NCBI GenBank assembly: GCA_016285215.1
Contig: JAEEQI010000113.1
Span: forward strand, 1 to 7,770
Direction: 5' to 3'
Length of the DNA: 7,770 bases
Origin: Bacteroidales bacterium
GTDB taxonomy: Bacteria > Bacteroidota > Bacteroidia > Bacteroidales > UBA932
Within the stretch, counting starts at the first letter, position 1. Each line of letters starts with the position of its first letter. Below are positions 5,221-7,770 of this stretch, one piece after another. Below the pieces are notes generated by a model. It saw only the letters and a program-made list of their open reading frames with translations. It had not been told where the DNA came from and did no database searches. The translations under genes were made by a program, and so were the position numbers.

Positions 5221-7770
5221 CTAGAACATATTGAAGGCGGCACTCTGGGCGCGCTGGCTGTGCTGCGCGTTCATCTTGCCAAAGTTCCACTTGACACCAA
5301 TCAGGAAGAATCGGCCCATAACCAGCCGATAGGTATCTTCCTGGTAGTTGGCCGTGATAGTGTGGCTCAGATTACGGGTCTGGTTCAGGATATCCTTGAA
5401 CTGGAGGCTCAGGTTGAAGGCGCCGATGCTCTTGGTAATGCTGGCGTCCCACTGCAGTTCCGGCCGGTTATAGCCCTCCGCATAACCCGCGTACATCTGG
5501 TATCCCAGTTCGGTCTGGAACTCAAACTCGTGTTTGGTAGTATAGGACCCCTCGGCATAGACCCTGCCGGAGAAGGTGTTCATATTGGCTTCCGGCTTGT
5601 TTGAATACCGGCCCAGGCGGCCGCCGCCGCTGACGCCCACCCGCACGGAATAGCGGTCCTGGTTGAGCCGGACATTTATTCCAAGACTGGGGGAATAGGT
5701 TTGCGTGGTGGTTTCCGTAAAACCGCTCTGGCCGCTGTAGAAGCGGTCTCCGGCGGCATTGCCCCAGAAATCGGCCATAAACTCGGAATAATTGAACTGA
5801 TCCTTGTCCAGCGCCGCGAGAACCCCTTGTGCCAGGTAATTGGTGTAACTGCCGAAGGAGAGGGAGCCGTTCAGGCTCAGGGTCCAGATTTTCTTGGCAT
5901 CCAGCGGCGTGGTGTAATTGGCCGACATGGACATATTGACGGAAGGCTTCTTCACGTTCACGGGGACACTGTACAGGATGCCGGCGGCATCGTACCAGGT
6001 GGCGTCGCTAACCTGATTGGTGCCGATTGTACCATAGACAAAGAGCATGAGGTTGGAGAACTTGGCGGGGTTACTCAGCGTCCAGTCGGCAAAGATGGAG
6101 GACTGTGTGTAAGACTTGAGGTTCACGTTGCCCACGCTCATCCGGGACAGGTCTGAAATGTTGAGCACCGGGAGCATCCGGTTGTTGGAAGGCTTTCCGC
6201 TGGAAGTGCTGGCCGATATCTGCAGGCGGCTGGTGCCCTTGGAAAACACAAAGACCGCATTGGGCATCACCAGCCAGTCCCATTCTCCCTTTCCGGCCGT
6301 AGCCTCTATTCCATAACTCTTGGAGAAGGTCTCGTTGAGCACTCCGGCCACATCCGTTCCGAGGCCCACATAAGATTGTTTGGCAAAGGTATAACGCACC
6401 ATCAGCCCATACAGGTGCCGGAAGTACCGGTTGCGGCTTTCGGAGGAATAATAGTCGTTCCGGCCGGCGGCGTCAAAGGCATCGCGGAGGTTGCTGCTCT
6501 GGGAAAGGCTATAAGAAGCATTGAACCGGGCACTCCACTTCTCTCCCAGGGGTTCGTTGTACTGAAGCGACGCTCCGTTGGAGAAAGACCGGCCGTTCCC
6601 ATTATAGGTAAGGGCCCTCAGATCTTCTCCCCCTATATAGTAGAGGGAAGAGCTTTCCTGGCTGTCCGACCCGCTGGTGCGGTAATTCAAGTTGACGCCC
6701 AGGCGCAGGCTCCTTCCTTTCTTTCCGCCTATCTCCCGGAGGGTCCCGTCGGCCGTCATCCCGGCACTCTTGGACGAGGAAAGGCTGTGCGTGAGCCGCT
6801 CCGAACGGTTGATCTCCAACTGCTCCCGGATGGTTTTCGAGGAGCCCGTGGCGGTGGCATCGGCCCGGGAATAATTGAAGGACGGGCGTATATGGAACCA
6901 GAATTTTCCGCTTTCCTTCAGGAATTCCAGATTGGTGCCCACATTGTGCTCAAAGCGCCTTCCGCCGTTGTCCCGGGTGGTCACCAGGTTGCCATCGGCC
7001 TGATAGGTGGTGCGCTCCGAACGGGATCCCGTCTGCGTGTCTCCGTATTTGTAATTGGCGCCAAAAGTGGTTTCCACGTTCTTGATGCGGGACGTGTTGG
7101 CGTTAATGCCCAACTGGGCGGCCGAAGACAGGCCCCGGTCCAGAAAAGTAGACTCAAGGGCATCCATATCCAGGCCGTCCCCCTCGATACGAATCATGAT
7201 AGTGCCCTCGGAGGCCTCCACATTCTGCCCGTTGGCAATGAAGGTAAACTGGTCTTTCTCCGAATAGGCCGATGCCAGGGCGTTCCCGCTGTACAGCAGA
7301 CCGCGGGTGTCCCTCAGGGGCTCGTCTTCCTTTTTGGGGACCAGCGTGGCACCCGCATTCAGGCCCACATTGCCAAACCAACCTTTTTCGTATTCTTTCT
7401 TGAGAGCCACGTCCAGCACCTTCTCGCGCTGGGTGTCCTGCACGCCCGTTGCGCGGGCGCTTTCGGATTCACGGTCTATCACACGGATCTTGTCCACAAT
7501 GGAGGCCGGGAGGTTGTTCAGGGCCGTGGACTGGTCGTTGAAGAAGAAGGTTCGGCCGCCCACCGTGAGCTTGTCAATCTCCTGCCCGTTGAACTTCACC
7601 TTGCCGTCTTCGGTGATTTCCATACCCGGCATACGCTTGATGAGGTCCTTGAGCATGTCGTTGGTGCCCACGCGGAAGGAGGAGGCCGAAAATTCCACGG
7701 TATCTTTCTTGACCACCACGGGGTTTCCCACGTCGGAGACCACCGCCGCCTTCAGGAACTGCTCGTCCTG
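5221..7770 (-). CDS. Large TonB-receptor-like outer-membrane beta-barrel protein (N-terminus outside window)
   Basis: The minus-strand frame is open from the right edge to TAG at 5223-5221, giving 849 visible residues. A GTG at 7743 is internal, not the start, because the frame continues upstream (QDEQFLKAA). Visible residues about 20-125 form the plug-like signature of the Bacteroidota outer-membrane barrel family related to TonB-dependent receptors (Pfam OMP_b-brl_3 style): KDTVEFSASSFRV, LIKRMPGMEI, GKVKFNGQEIDKLTVGGRTF, LPASIVDKIRVID, then KKEYEKGWFGNV leading into the barrel. The rest is long amphipathic strands with many Tyr, Ser, Asn and Gly, and it ends in GVKWNFGKMNAQ plus a short tail closing in NMF. 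The missing N-terminus should hold the signal peptide and, commonly, a carboxypeptidase-regulatory-like domain. The substrate is unknown and no SusD-like partner is in view. It may import a ligand or act in envelope assembly. The family call is firm, the role open. Confidence 0.88.
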   Translation of the reverse strand, partial: QDEQFLKAAVVSDVGNPVVVKKDTVEFSASSFRVGTNDMLKDLIKRMPGMEITEDGKVKFNGQEIDKLTVGGRTFFFNDQSTALNNLPASIVDKIRVIDRESESARATGVQDTQREKVLDVALKKEYEKGWFGNVGLNAGATLVPKKEDEPLRDTRGLLYSGNALASAYSEKDQFTFIANGQNVEASEGTIMIRIEGDGLDMDALESTFLDRGLSSAAQLGINANTSRIKNVETTFGANYKYGDTQTGSRSERTTYQADGNLVTTRDNGGRRFEHNVGTNLEFLKESGKFWFHIRPSFNYSRADATATGSSKTIREQLEINRSERLTHSLSSSKSAGMTADGTLREIGGKKGRSLRLGVNLNYRTSGSDSQESSSLYYIGGEDLRALTYNGNGRSFSNGASLQYNEPLGEKWSARFNASYSLSQSSNLRDAFDAAGRNDYYSSESRNRYFRHLYGLMVRYTFAKQSYVGLGTDVAGVLNETFSKSYGIEATAGKGEWDWLVMPNAVFVFSKGTSRLQISASTSSGKPSNNRMLPVLNISDLSRMSVGNVNLKSYTQSSIFADWTLSNPAKFSNLMLFVYGTIGTNQVSDATWYDAAGILYSVPVNVKKPSVNMSMSANYTTPLDAKKIWTLSLNGSLSFGSYTNYLAQGVLAALDKDQFNYSEFMADFWGNAAGDRFYSGQSGFTETTTQTYSPSLGINVRLNQDRYSVRVGVSGGGRLGRYSNKPEANMNTFSGRVYAEGSYTTKHEFEFQTELGYQMYAGYAEGYNRPELQWDASITKSIGAFNLSLQFKDILNQTRNLSHTITANYQEDTYRLVMGRFFLIGVKWNFGKMNAQHSQRAQSAAFNMF

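Noticed and set aside
7741..7743. GTG as the start of the receptor-like protein
   Set aside because: The frame stays open to the window edge, and the family has a signal peptide and usually another domain before the plug, so the true start lies outside.

Overview
The window looks like a piece of chromosome from a member of the Bacteroidota, most likely Bacteroidales. The grounds are: a perfect Bacteroides-type promoter (TTTG, 20 nt, TAnnTTTG) in front of a tRNA gene; start sites mostly without Shine-Dalgarno sequences; a truncated outer-membrane barrel protein with the plug signature typical of Bacteroidota; and a small barrel protein and a lipoprotein of the style common there. By eye the base composition is on the GC-rich side for the phylum. 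Genus cannot be decided from the sequence alone. No mobile element, CRISPR array or integrase is visible, and no stretch over 300 bases lacks a gene.

Layout. (1) Positions 1-475, minus strand: the first 158 codons of a lipoprotein of unknown function, running off the left edge. (2) 501-660, minus strand: a tRNA-Leu(CAA) gene with its own promoter upstream and a stem-loop downstream. (3) 670-4700, plus strand: a tight shikimate-pathway operon, aroB, then one ORF fusing type I 3-dehydroquinate dehydratase (AroD) to EPSP synthase (AroA), then aroC. Its genes overlap by 14 and 4 nt. Its -7 box lies only 6 nt before the aroB ATG, so the transcript should be leaderless or nearly so. (4) 4715-5203, plus strand: a small secreted beta-barrel protein, 14 nt behind aroC and perhaps co-transcribed. 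(5) 5221-7770, minus strand and convergent: a large TonB-receptor-like outer-membrane barrel protein whose N-terminus lies outside the window.

The three aro proteins supply DAHP to 3-dehydroquinate (AroB), 3-dehydroquinate to 3-dehydroshikimate (AroD domain), shikimate-3-phosphate to EPSP (AroA domain) and EPSP to chorismate (AroC). Shikimate dehydrogenase (AroE) and shikimate kinase (AroK) are not here and must be encoded elsewhere if the pathway is complete. The AroD-AroA fusion therefore joins two non-consecutive steps.

The most striking element is in chorismate synthase. Between its conserved GSEHND and NHAGG motifs it carries a 48-residue insert made almost wholly of His (15), Cys (8), Glu/Asp (13) and Gly (9), partly built from a 36-nt (12-residue) tandem repeat. 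The same protein has Gln where nearly all chorismate synthases have the second catalytic His (PGHAD, here PGQAD), and it lacks the usual loop before GRHD. Together these suggest a remodelled chorismate synthase with a putative metal-binding or thiol-rich module, which I do not recognise as a described variant.
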